Source: Phallusia mammillata (taxonomy: Eukaryota > Chordata > Ascidiacea > Phlebobranchia > Ascidiidae). From it: a stretch of DNA of 64,000 nucleotides. The stretch covers positions 74,400 to 138,399 of the forward strand of contig QLIY01000181.1 in the NCBI GenBank assembly GCA_003260075.1. The letters are read 5' to 3'. The notes under the pieces are model-generated. The model saw only the letters and a list, made by a program, of their open reading frames with translations, was not told the origin of the DNA and made no database searches. Below are positions 12,701-26,900 of this stretch, in pieces. Made by a program: the position numbers and the translations under genes. The number at the start of each line of letters is the position of its first letter. The stretch's first letter is position 1.

Positions 12701-15700
12701 CGAAGCACCTGACCTGAAAACGTATACGGCCCGGTAACAAACTCCTCGCGGACCGGCACCGGGCCGCGGACCGGCGGTTGCCGACCACTGGCTTAAATAA
12801 CAAAAAAAAACAGCTTCATTAATATAAGATACAGCACTGTGTTTCAAGTTTTTCTAATCGGAAGCTGCTCTATGGCGTACAGTCTAAAAACAATTATCTT
12901 TTACTAATATTTTTTGCACGTTGATTGAGGCCATCAATGCACAAATACATGTTGCTTTGTTTCTTGTAACATACAAGTTTTGCAACAATGGATGTGCAAA
13001 AATTATCACAACAAAATTTACAATGTACAAAATTAAAAACTACTTTACACAGAAATGCGCACGAGTTTCACAAAGGCTGTGGACGCTTTTTTGAAAAGTG
13101 CCCGGGAAATATCCTTTTTTGTCAACAAGGTTTCACAATCTCATTTACATTGAAGGTAAATATGAATATGTTTAAAATCTTAATTTTTGTTAATGTAACC
13201 ACGGGTGCATTTTTGTTTTAGATCAAACATGGGACATCTTCCATGTTATCGGGGAATGAGAACAATCATATTTTTATCTTGGGTAATCTTCCGGATCAAA
13301 TTCATGAACAAAGCTTTAATGCACTTGGATTCAGAATAGAAGTGAAAGAAAGTGACAAGTTGTTAAATGGTGAAAAAATGTGGACGGTTTCGGTAGTTTA
13401 CAAAATGGACCAGGACCTCGAGATAGAAAAAATAAGGTTTGTATCGATGGTACATTTGCCCTATAGTTTGCATGCAAAAATATATCACCCATAAAGACAG
13501 CAAATTGTAAATATTTCAACAAAAATCGCCTCTGCTGTATTGTTTGTCTTTTTTCTTTCACACTAAAAAAGTGTCGAACGAAAATCTTTTAACTTACTAA
13601 GTGCCAAATGTTTGTACAATAAATTACAAAATAAACACATAAAAGTTGCTATTTCGTTGTATTGTTTTTGTTCCCTTTAGTTGGCTGATTCGGCGGAATA
13701 TTTACGTCCCATTTTGGGTTCAATATCACGAAAACGGAACTTGGATTTTCTGCAAAAGATGGCCAGATTATTGTAAGACCCAGTCAACGATACCGATACA
13801 CGTTTTAGGTGCAAATAACACCTACGACCAATTTTCGGAATTCGTACTCGGACCTACACTAGTACGACATGATGGAAGCAGTGCAACGGTCGCTGCAGAC
13901 ACAACAGATATTTTTAATATTTGGTTTATCGAGGAGTCATTGGATGTTGTTGTAGCTTCAGGTAAAATTAAAAAAAGAATAAAAGTGTACGTCAAACAGA
14001 CTTAAAATCTTGTTGCTTTGATAGCTAAAAATGTGTGTTCAAAAATACGAAAAACTTTAAAACTTGCAGTTGTTGTTCGCGCTTGTGCCCATTTTATGCG
14101 ACAATTATATGAAAAAAATATGTTTTCCGTAAACGTTTTTGTTTTCTAAGATGAAATTAACATGGCAAGCACACCGCTGCACTGGCAAGCACATAATGAC
14201 TTCCTGAGCAACAGAGACAGCCTATACAAGTTTCAGGTAAAATAGTTGCCTATATATTTTATATGTTGAAATTTTACGGTTTGCATTTAGAGATTTATGG
14301 TTTGCTTTTTAATTTAGGTTAAAGGAAATGCTGATAAAGTCAGCGGCAGTTTCCAAAATGCTCCTTTTAACCGACGCTACGGGCTGTGGAATTATCAAAG
14401 CAATTACGACCCGGATGAAAGTGTTGAAGAAAATTTCGGTTGGCTAGAAACCCAAAAAGGTCAAACCTTTGCAGAAACATGTACGTTTGAACTTCGCTTT
14501 TGCACAAACGGATTTACCATTCAATTTTGGTTCAAGCATCACGAATGTGTAGACGAGGTACGGGAAAATACTTTGTTTAAATCATTGTTTCACAACTGCC
14601 GGTGCCCTTTTTGATGGGTATCAAAAATAATGTATACTCCATTGTTTCATCTTACATGGAAGATCATTAGGGCGAAAGAAACTTAGATTTTTCAAAAAGA
14701 AACCTATAAAGATCGACGTTTCTATAAAAAATGTTATGACAAAGATTTTACAAGTTCGTTGACGTTATAAATATATTTTATTTATTAACTTTGATTTAGG
14801 AATATCACATAAAATCATGTGGAGACTGTGAAAGATGTTTAGAAATTGACCGGTTGAGAACCACTGGTTTAAAACAACAAAACTTTAAATTGCTACAGCA
14901 TGTTTCAACATTACTAATTTGTTTTTTAAATTTAAATGTATCGACGAATATTTATATTTTTGGTCGTAAGTTAATAACTATCATTTTTAATGATTTTTTA
15001 ATGTTTTCCAATTTGGCAGACTGATGGATGTTACGTAATTTCAAGTGGGACTCCACCAGCCTCTGACGGTTATAGCTTTTACAAACTGTCATCGTACTAT
15101 TACGCCGTCGTGGCTGTCAATAGTCGTGTTTGGAGACTGAAAGTTATGTACACTGCTTCGGAATACACGCTTATTCGAATTTCATGGCATTTTGATACAG
15201 GTTCATTGGAGTTATTTTTTGGATTTTTAAATAAGTTTTTTTTTATCAAAACGTTTGAAAAAAATCAATTGTGAAGTTATTCAGAGATTTCAAATAAAAG
15301 TTATGCATAAAAAAGAAAAAAATTGTATCTTAGGTTTAAGCTTATTTATAAATGATATTCCCGCTGTTCGCACATACGTATGGGATGACGTGTTGGATGC
15401 TCCACACGAACCGAACTTCTATTTCGATCCATTTCGAACTGTGACAATTGGAAGACGAAATGATTATTTATCTGGATTCAGTGCTATGGAAATTGGAGAG
15501 ATTCACTTCTGGGATACAGTTGTGGACGGAATGCCATTTCTAACACTGGGTATGTGGTACAGAGTTAAGTGTGTCTTCTGTGGTAAGTTTTTATGGGATG
15601 TCTTTCATATATGTTGGTTTCTTGTTAAACTGTGGCGTATGGTTTTCAACATATCGAACAAAAATGTCTCAGATAATAGTTTTATTTAATAATGGGTTAC

Positions 15701-17908
15701 ATGCTCAATGGTCGAATTAACAATAACCTACAGCTCAGTTGATATGTGCTGCATACAAGAAAGTACACTTGTGAATCTACTTTAGGGGAATTCAACTAAT
15801 CCTGTGTAGTACAATTTGGTGAAGTGGTTGGGAAGCATGGCCCACGACGATTTGTTTATGGCTCAGTTTGTATGTTTTATTGTAAGTTTGTTATTATTTT
15901 CAGGCAGTGGTTGCTTGCAAGGATGGCATCAGATTGGAACTATGTGTTACAAGGTGCTAAAAGTTGCAGAGCAATTTTTTGACGCGAGAAACACATGTGG
16001 AGATATGAACGCAAACCTACCGTATGTGCTTTCACTGTCTGAGTTCAACGAACTTGCACAGTTTATAGACCAGGAACTGCCCTGGAGCACGGAATCAGAT
16101 GTAGAAACTTATTGGTTGGACATGGTCCGTAGAGGCCCACCAGACAAGTTTGTGTGGCGGAGCCCGTATCACATCTTTGCTTTTCAAACCGCTGATACGT
16201 ACAGTCATGAGGTGTGTTATTGTGCGAATATAATATGCCAAATCTCATATTTTAAAACAAATTGGAATCTAATCATGATATAGATCACAGTACGCTATGT
16301 CCATTTAAAGGTGTTAGACCAAATCGGCAGATCCCAGTTGTGAATTAATATTCGTCTTAACTGATATGGTCAATCCGGCGATCGCCTACTAAGTTACGAA
16401 GCTGACATACACAACTTATGAGACAGGCAACATTGCTTGTGATTCAACTTTCGACTGGTTCATCGCCAAGCCTGTGTACCTCAGTTGGTAGAGCTTTGAA
16501 TCTATATCTTTGCCTTGCCACATAGTGGTACATGCTTGGTGACCGACTTACTGGATATTACGCTTTCAATGGGCCTGGCGTACTGTGATTTGCATATAAG
16601 ATTGCTGTGATCGCTTGTCTGCATAGTCGCTTCGGGGCTGATGCCAGTTGTCAACTTATGTTTATCAGAACTAATCATAAAATGTTGTTTCTTAATTTGT
16701 TTCTTTGAAATTTGTCACAGGTTAAATGGTTTTTGTTAAGTATCTTTTTGTTGTTCATTTTTACCAAATAATTTATGAAAACTGTACAATAGTTAAACAC
16801 TTGTTGATGAGAATGTTTGTAAGTCAACATATTATTGTATAAATAACGAAAACAATACAAAAGGAAACATATATAGTAATTAGTGAGTGATCTAACTTTT
16901 ATAAGATAGATAATATAATAGTTGCAGTCCCTAGTTCAACACCCACAAATTTTTAGCACCGTAATACGTCCAAATGCTTGCTCCACAGACATTCAACGCT
17001 TTTCATGCACATGCGTCAGACTACACAGATGTAGACGACAGTTACCGAACTGTGGCAGTGCGTTCAGTACGCAATTCTCAAACATTTTGGTCGTGGAATT
17101 TCTTGAACACGAACCAGATGAGCACTGTGGTGGTCTGTGCCATGACGTTTGTAATGGGTACGTTTAATATATATAATTCTGATTTATTATCACTAAAGAA
17201 AATGGTTAGAGAGCAATGGAAACTTACTAATAAAATAAAATAATTGGCCTCTGTGATAAGTTTCAAACCACTCCGTTTGTGTCTTTTCGAAAGGTTTTGG
17301 TTGGAGCCCTAGGAAGATTTTGTGGGCTGGGTAAATGCGACATGCATTAGGAGTAAACAAAAGTAAACATATTTTTAGATTTGCCTAATATTCAGTTTAA
17401 AAAAGTGTAAGGTGAACTCTTACAACTCTAAAGATTGGTATAGCAAGGGTGAATGTTAGAACATCTTACAAGAAGTAAAAAGGTAAACGAACTCCGATTT
17501 AAGTATAACGAATTATTTATACAGATCCATATAAAAGTGGATGTGTTGGAAACTCGACTGACCTTACATCGCATCCTGCATTTCCTAACACTCCATACGA
17601 GCTGTCACAACTAACGGTTTCATTGGGTTCATATGAGCTACCAAGTAACTGTCGCCGCTTCTGCAAAACCACCCACCAATCGTTAGTTTCAATGCTTACC
17701 AGCAACTATTGCACCTGTTTTGATGAATCAATACAGATTTCAGACTTTACAGACTTGGCCTTCGATTCAAAGTGTGTAACAGACAACGGCGTCACACCTC
17801 AAGTATGGACACAATCTACACGTTATAAAAGCGTTCCTGTTTGTGGACACTTGGGAAACGGTGCCTTGTTCGATTGTGGAAATAATGCAAGCGGTTTTTT
17901 ATATTCCT

Positions 17909-17976
<68 letters not shown>

Positions 17977-20900
17977 GCAGCTGTGACTGTTGCTGACTCG
18001 CAATCAGCACTATCTAATGTCGACATTCTTATTCAACATTCTCCACCTGTTGAGTTATATGAGTCAGTGACTGTTGGCGTATCAAGGCTTGATTGCTGCA
18101 GTGCCTACGTAGACGACGTAACGATGGGAAATAAATGCGAGTGCGGAGATGACAAGATATTGCTGACAATTGACTTTGATGATGGGGGCATACAGGCAAC
18201 AGTTTACAAATCTCCAGAGGAATTGCTTGAACTCCGCTTCTTATCTTTCTATGAAATGTATGGGGCCAAAAAAATCATCGTTTTTGCCCAAAATAGACAT
18301 TCCGTGTCGGCCGTTTCTTCCTGGACAAAATTTCATGTCTATTCACCTATAGAACCCATACAACTAACATACGTGCAGCAAGAGATCACAGAACCTGGCA
18401 AACTTTCCAATATCGAAACTTATGCGTTGTCTGGTTCTTCAATGAAATGCCAATGGAATTACAACGATGGGTCCCCCAAAGAAAAACTTAACGTTAGGCA
18501 GTTACCTATTCCAGATAGTCTACACAGATATCAAACAGCAGGATTTTACTCAACAAGTGTAAAATGTTGGAATCGCCTTGGTAGACAAACAATTGACACT
18601 ACAGCCGTTGTACAAAGTACTATTTTACAACTTTCGACTGAAACCGAAGCTGTAGTGGTGTTTGGGGAAACATACAAACACAGATGGATAATTACATCTG
18701 GATCACACGTCCAATGTCAACTTAAGCTCGGGAATATTACTCTTTCCGAGATACCGGTGCCGGCAAACAAAAGTGGTATTGCTCTCTCTGATTCGTTGTT
18801 TTATTTCGATCCTGTCGAAAATAAAGGATACGCTCAGATATCCACACAGGTTTATGCTCCTAAATTCAACGGCATTCTTTCTTGCCTGCAACAAGGCGCA
18901 GCCACAACGTATGTTTTAAGTTTAGTTTGCTACAACGCTTTGACCATTCCAATACCCACAGCCTTTACCTACGTGACATTTGAAGTTCCGATTCTTGGTG
19001 TAGAGTTGAGCATTGCGGATAACAAACAGTTTTTAAAATTGCATGAGGAGTTTTGCTTGCAGTTAAGCATCGCACAGGGAACAAATATTGTTGTTGAATG
19101 GGATTTCGGGGATCTCAGTAACCCAGAAGGCAACTTCGTTGAAACATGTGGAATTGATGAGTGCTTTAGCAGGTACTATACAGTATACTAGCGGGGTACA
19201 TCGCGTAATATGTTTTTGCGAGCTGTAAATTGCAACAACATAATTACTGCCCCTCTATACTCTGTTATATTTTAGTTTGTTTGCAAAATATTTAACATCT
19301 GTATTTTATTTAACAAAACAAAACATTATTTAGTCGGACAGGTCACTTCATCATTAGTTTGGAGCAAATTGGCTAAAATAGTCTCATCATCTGCCAATTA
19401 GCAGTTACACGTAATTTGTACAGATTTATTTGTATTATTCTTCAGTATGTTAGAGTTTGTGCAAAAATAAAATCTTATATTTCATTTAGAACTGCATGCA
19501 ACACATTTTCCGTTGCATCGAATTATGTGATGAGAGTTGCGGTCATGAATGCTCTCGGTCAAATTTTGAGGTCGGTACAGGTTTTTGCTGAGTCATCTTT
19601 CACTCGAGTTGACGTAACGTTAGAGGCCGCACTTATACCTGGATTCCCTTCGACAATAGCAATACAACATGATCAACCATTACCGACTGGTTTTGTGAAT
19701 GTTACCTTCGGTGACATGTCTGATGTTGAAACTTATTCCGTAGAGTTCGATGATGAAACACAATTGTTTATTTTAAACCATATGTAAGTGATCTTCATCT
19801 ATCTGTAACCATTATACCATATTGTAAATTTTTGTGAACATTTTAATAAAAATTACGCATTCCTTGTATTAAACAAATTGCGAAAAATCCTTTACATGAG
19901 CCATTGAAATAATGTTTGTTGTGCAGGAAAAAAATGTAATTGTTTTGCAGTTATTTCAATGTTGGAATTTTTGACATCTCGTTGAACTTTTACAACAACG
20001 TCAGCACAATAACTACGACCACTGCAATACGAATTGGTGCTTATCTGTCAGGAGTGGAGGTACACTTGATTTCGTCAAGGTATGTAACTTCCGATTTTTT
20101 GTACCACATTGGCAAAGCACATCGTTAAAGTCGTTCACAAATATCTGTTAGATTTGTACATGACGTTCATGCTTCGCAGAAGGACTGTTGATAATTAATT
20201 CTTGTCAAAACTTATGCTACTCGCTATTATAATAATAGTACGTTATTAAGCTAAACAAATTGGAACGTAAAGCATATTTCTTTTTTTGTGTTGTGAAAAA
20301 TTACTTGTTCTGTGCTGACAGTGTTAAATTTTATTAAAGCGCGGTATTCAACATGTAAAAACAGAAATAAGAGCATTTGTTTTTGCCAGGTTTTTAAAAT
20401 CACAAGGCGATGATTTGGTGCTGCATGTAAATCTTGCAAGTGGATCAGCACCGTTTTACACTGTTGACTTTGGCGACAACACGGGAGTATTGACAACAGG
20501 CGAAAACATTACCAGAGCGGGACCAGACCAACCAGACTTCCATGTTTTCACTCACAAGTATCTAAATCCTGGAAAATTCAAACCATCACTTCGCGTTGAA
20601 AACGTTTTCGGTGAACTGAAATTTAATTTGTCGGAGGTGATTGTGGTACAAAACCCGCTATCTGGTGGAACCTACTCTCTGGTTGCTAACAATGTGCCCA
20701 CCGTCGCATATCCCCCCGGCACGGCCGTTCTTGACGCACAGTTGGTAAATGTTGATGGTTTATCCAATCGTGTTCAAGGATGGGCAAATGACGTTCAAGT
20801 TGTGTGGATTGATGTAAACAGACAAAGGGTTATTCGCAAATCGAGTTCAACTTACGAAACAGGTATGATTTATGTTCGTGGTGTATCCATTGTTTCGTTA

Positions 20901-23900
20901 GAAGCATTGTTACTTTTGGCTAAATAGTGCAATATACTGCAATGAAGCTAAAATTGTGAATCATCAAACAATTTTCTAACAGTCTAAACATTCTTGACAT
21001 TTTTTCCAGGTTTGTTTCCTGAGATACTTACAATGACCAAAGCAAGCGTCGGGGAGGTGAAAATAAAAGCTGTGTTATCAAACCTAGTCAGCTCTCTGCA
21101 GCTCTCCTACACATTCCTGGTTATGGAGGTTGTCAATTCAACTATGCTTGATATCTACACCAAATTGCCACAGTTGAAGGGTGTAACAAATATTGGACAA
21201 GCTCAATTTGTAACCACATTTGTTAATAATTTACTATGTTTTCGCTCTCATGTTGAAGTTGGTTCCCACGTCAACCACCGAATTCACTTTGGCGATGGGA
21301 CCACAGAGCACAAAACGTCACCTGTTCTGTTTGGTTCCGGGTTTATTGCCAAATTTTCCCACCCGTATTCCAGTCCTGGCGTTTACGACGTAATGGTGGA
21401 AGTATACAACGAAATTAGTCACAAGGAACGATTATATACCCAGTCTGTTCATGTTTATGAGAAAATCGAAGAAGCTCGTATTACTGCTCAGTATATTGAT
21501 ATCAGTAAAGCGACCGGGGTGAACGTATTTTCTGATGGCTCGGAGTTGTACAATGTGTTTTATGGAAAGTCAGGCGAAAAACAGTAAGTAACTTTCCTAG
21601 TTTGCAGAAAATCCTCACAAAACAAACCTTTTTTGAATCTTGCTCTGTGAATTGCATTTTTTTGAATTTTTACAACAAGCAGGTTAAAACCGATTAGCTT
21701 TTATAGTTAAGATTCACTCGTTTTGTCTAAAAAGCATCGTCAGTCTCTATAAAACCAATGCAAGATAATGTATTTTTTTAGATTAAACCTCACTCACTTT
21801 CCTTTAACACGAGCCATTGCCTTTCGTGCTGGAATCATGAAAGGAACAAACGTTTCGATGACTTGGCAAGTTATGCCAGAAAACCTGACAATTGCAGTAA
21901 ACGAAGATCCTGATGGGGGTCGTTCGGCAACTTTGACAAATGTTTACGAAATGTCTTACGATATTACCACATCAGCTGAAATAACGTAAGTTTAACTTGA
22001 ATTGCATTCTGCTGATTATATACAGATGTCGAAGAAGTAACATTTTTTTTTTGAGCAATGAGATTTTGTGGCATTGGTAAGCTGTATTTCAATTCCCCTA
22101 ACTGATTTTTTTTCTCAGGGCGAATGTTCAAATAAAACTCTTGCCCAAAATTACTGCTACACAATTGGATTTTATTGGTGAGGAATTCGTAACACATTAC
22201 GGCCCGAATATATATTTCGACGAAAGTTCGCTTCTCATTGCATTCGACGATCCTGGCACAAAAACAGTCAACGTGAAATTTGAAAATCCTGTCAGCTCGT
22301 CTACGACACAAATAAAAATCCGACTACTGGAAGTTGTAAACGGTTTAATGTTTAAGGAAAATGAGCCCCCTATCGCTAATCGGACTTCCAGAATAACATT
22401 ACACATTGAGAAGGTTTGTTTTGTTGGTTGTTATAAGCATAAAAATAGTTAAGAGATTATAAAATTTATATTGGGACGAACAAAATGAATTAATTTCCCA
22501 CTGAACGTGAAGTTTCTAAATATTTGGCATTTAAGAGTAATTATCATTTAATATCAGTTGTTTTCTTGACAGTTCGGCACAGACTCTTGTTTTCTTATTG
22601 ATCCTGGAGACCTTTCGATACAAGTGGGTTTTGGTACCACAACTAAATGCACTGAAGACAGTGAAATTGACGAAAAAGACTTTCACCTGCTAGTAGAAGA
22701 CCGGACGAATTTTTCTGGCAGGAACATTTCTTCTTACGAATATTCTGGAAAACTTGAGGAAGGAACTGGCTCGTTAAACTTTACTCTTTACCACAAGTAC
22801 ACAGAAGCTGGTTTAAGGCGGGTTAGTACAATTTTATCAACATGTTTTACGTTTCAGCTCATATATTTAACTACTAATTCTTGTTTAGATTAAAGCTCTC
22901 GGATTTAACTTCCTGTCGAGGCAAACAACATCATCTGATATTGCTGTGACTGAAATTCTTTGTGACTATCCACATGTGTCCGTCGAAAAAAGCAGGCAGA
23001 ATTCTTGGACTCAGCCCAGGCGTGTAGCAGACATTGTAGAGTTTCGACTATATTCTGCTATTCGCTTAAACTGCAGATCCACAAATCAATTTTCTGTACG
23101 ATGGGACGCATATCAAATATTTAATACAACCACTTCTGTCCCATCAATTAATCTTGGTGAGGTTGTGGTCGAAGAGGAAGATCAGGACGAATATATTACC
23201 TTACCTCTAGCTGCTCAAAGCTTTGCAAATTCTAAAATTCGGTTCAAGAAAATCAACGGACTTCAATACACAAGCAAATCTGAAGACATTGCGATACCCC
23301 ATAGATTTCTCCCGATCGGCCTTAACCTAATTTGCATCAATGTTGCGATGGATGGTGTTCAAGGCATCAATGCCTCGGATTGCATTTACATTGAGGTAAT
23401 ACTGCCTCCTTTAGTGGCAGCTGTTCACCATGGTGTTAGAAGGGCTGTTGGATACAAAGAAGTGGTAGATGTAAATGCTGAGTCATCTTCCTATGACCCA
23501 AGCGACGGGAATGTGAACGAAGTACAACATCAATCGACTATAAATAAATTTCAGTTTACCTGGTCATGTCCGTATCAAATTGGCAACGGCGAAATTGTAG
23601 AGGAAGATCAACTTAATTTTGTAGATGAACGTTCTTTGATGTTTGATGGGATGCAAGGTAAGTAATCAAACCAACGTCTTGCATTGGTGATTTTGCAGAG
23701 ATTATTTGAAAACAAGTATGTTTGAATATACACGACTTTTAATATACCCAGTGGTGGGATTCAGTCGGTTCGCACCGGTTCTATAGAACCGTCTGACGAA
23801 ATTTTATGAGATCAAACCGGTTTGGTTACTGTTAATGGACTTTTTGTAACAGAACCGGCTAAAAAATATGACTTTTGTGATAGAACCGGTTAACAAAAAA

Positions 23901-26900
23901 TTTGAATCCCATCACTGAATATACCCGATAACAATTTGCAGTACTTGTAAAGTAGGCATAGCTTAATATCTGGACTAGTAATTATGCAGACTTTACAATC
24001 GTGTATGTTGTGCAGAATTTTCGCAATCAAGCTTTTGCAACAACATGCATCTTGAATGTGATAATTTCTACCACGGGCTTGAGTTTCAACAGCTAAAAGT
24101 AAACAATTCACTTGGGTAAGTTCGTTTTTACACAAACCAGAGATTTAAAAAGTTCGTTTGACATACTTTGTTTTGTAATGTCTTGAGTTTTGTTTCATAT
24201 AGATCAGGGGTCACCAAACTTTTTCACTGCGGGCCGGATGAGTGATAACATTGATTCGCGCGGGCCGCATAGCTTATGCCCTACCAAACGAGGCAATTTT
24301 TATAGTGGCGCCAAGTTACGGTCTTTCTACAATCTATTCAAAATTGGTTTTGCGACTGTTAAACTGTATAATTAGTCTCATCTTACGAGCAATGCTTGTA
24401 TATTACGTCACAAGTGACAAAAGAAAGCAATTGTTTGCGCACAATTAACATTTGTAGTCTTGTCTGTGACGTAACAAACTGGCTTTGGGTCAACCCTGGG
24501 CGTTAAAATCCCATGAAACGGGTAGTATTAATTCTGAATATCCCCACAGAAAAACTTTTGTAAGGAGTAGATTAACTTCCAATGTTACAAAGTTATTAAT
24601 ACAATTTGGCAACCTAAAAAATGTGGTCGCGGGCCATAGTTTGGTGACCCCTGATATAGATAATCAAAACACATTGCAAAAATATGCCTTAAAATGACCC
24701 GTTTTTAGTCCCTGGGAATTTTGCACTTACATGATATAAGATTTATTTTTTGCTACAGATACAACTACAGTGAAGACCTTTTAAGCAGACTTAAAGAGTT
24801 GTGCTCCGGTATCTCACAATGTATTGTAAAAATAAGCGATCTTCAATTTGTCAATTCAAGTAATTTTGAAGGAAGTGGCGATGTTAAGATCGATTGCATC
24901 ACTGTTTCACATCGTTGCATTGTTCCAGGTTTTTTATTAATGCTGATTTACTCAAAGTGATGAATATTGTGACTACTAATATTCTCAATTTAGAAAAATC
25001 ACAACTATTTAAATATTACTCTTCTTCCTTGCCGTGCATCGCATCTGGATATTATCCAAAATTGCCCAACGATAATAGTCAGCATTGCAATGCATTGGTG
25101 ACCACTCGTCGACAAAGTTGCGGATCTGTAACGGTTCGTTTGTGTTTATTTTTAGTCTACAGTTGAATCTTTGCACACGACACAAACGCTGTTTTTTGTA
25201 AACATGCTCTTTACCCCAGATAAGCTCCTAATGAGGGTTCGATTCCCACCTCAAGCTAGAGTTTCATGCGTGAATAGGCCTGGCGTATTATATGAGTACT
25301 ATATGTGTTTAGGCCTGGCGTACTATTTTACATTAGTATGCCATAATGACTGGTCTGCATAAAGGCTTCGGGAAATGTTAAATACAAATGTTCATGGAAA
25401 TAAAGATCAAATTTTATTCAGATCGACACCAGCCTGTTAAAAGCAGGTGAAAGTTACATGACCCGCGTTCAAATGAAGGATCCACTCACAGACCGGGTTT
25501 CTTACTCGTTTCAAGTACTAGATATTTCAGTCGGCGAACCCCCAAAACTGAGGTGTGGTTCGTTTTAAGTTAACTGCTATATGTTAAATTTCAGGATCAA
25601 TATATATGAAATGTATAAAACAAATCAAAAGGCGATATAGTTTGCTTTCTTGTTTTTGTTTATATTGCCAGTAAACCGTACACTTTAAAGTATTTCGTCT
25701 AAGCACGAGGCCACCATTAAGCAAATTTTTCAGCAACCCTGTATCTACATTTGAGAAAAAGAGTGTAAATAGGAAGTAGCTCTTTTTCCCCACTTGCCAA
25801 ATTAACGTTTGTGTACTATTTGAGCCAGTAGTTTTAGTAAATGTATATAGTTCAGGTATTTGATTTGCTTTTAACATATTTACTTATCAAATATTTTTCA
25901 GCATTATGTGCGTGTTTAATTGCAACTTGAAATCGAACACAAGAACTTCACTCACACTCCGAGCTGTTTCAAATGTATATCTTAGCAGTGAACAAAGCGA
26001 TAATGAAACTGCTCTTGGGACAAATTCGTCAACGACGTTCCGATGGTCTCTGTTTGTGAACAGTGGAATTAAAAATCGTCGTCGCAGGGAAGCAAGCGAA
26101 GAACAATTTGTTTCAGTTCCTAACTTTGAGAAGCTTTCTGCTGTTGGTGAGTCGTAAAACAAAGCAACTCACCACTTTAACACAACAATTTTAACAAAAG
26201 CTGTTTGAAATTTAATAACCATGCCTTTGGTATTTTATCAACATGTTAATATTTAAAACCCATGAAAATTTTGCATTGGGTTTTAATCGTCGCTCAAAAA
26301 TTACACTGGTGATGACAACACTAAATATAGAAATATTTGTAATAAAATGCATTCGATTTACACATGCTCTTTAACGTTTTCTATTCAGAAAACATAACCT
26401 GCTTTATCACAAGCCGATGACATGAAATTCGCGTGTGTTTATTTTTCAAACATCCACCAAAGATTTTAAAAATTTTCGGTGTTACAGGTTTGACAAATCC
26501 TTACCTGGTGATTCGTCCCCATTCTCTCATTCCCGGAAGGAAGTACCGAGTTAGGGTTGTTGGTGAAGTCGGCTCAGTTACTCCTGGTTTAAGCGAAACA
26601 GAGTTGCTTACAAATCTACCGCCGTACGGTGGCAGCTGCGATATACAACCAACAGAAGGTTGAAAACGCTTTTTTGCTTTTATAACATTTTATGCACTGC
26701 AATTGCCTAAAACTTATTATTGTTATCTTGTTTAAGGAATCGCGATGAGCGACTTGTTTTCAATAAAATGTTCGGGCTGGTTGGATGAAGGACTTAATAT
26801 TGACCGGACAACTCCAATATCTGACAACGATTTTGCTCTTATTTATCAGGTGAATTATGTTTGACTTTGAATGAATGCAAAAGAAATTTAACATCTAAAC

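Noticed and set aside
16470..16545. A functional tRNA gene
   Set aside because: Only an A-box-like part is present with no clover-leaf pairing; it fits a tRNA-derived SINE.
17816..18026. Minus-strand polyproline proteins opposite the poly-G tract
   Set aside because: They exist only because the G run is open in every frame; the plus strand carries the supported exon.
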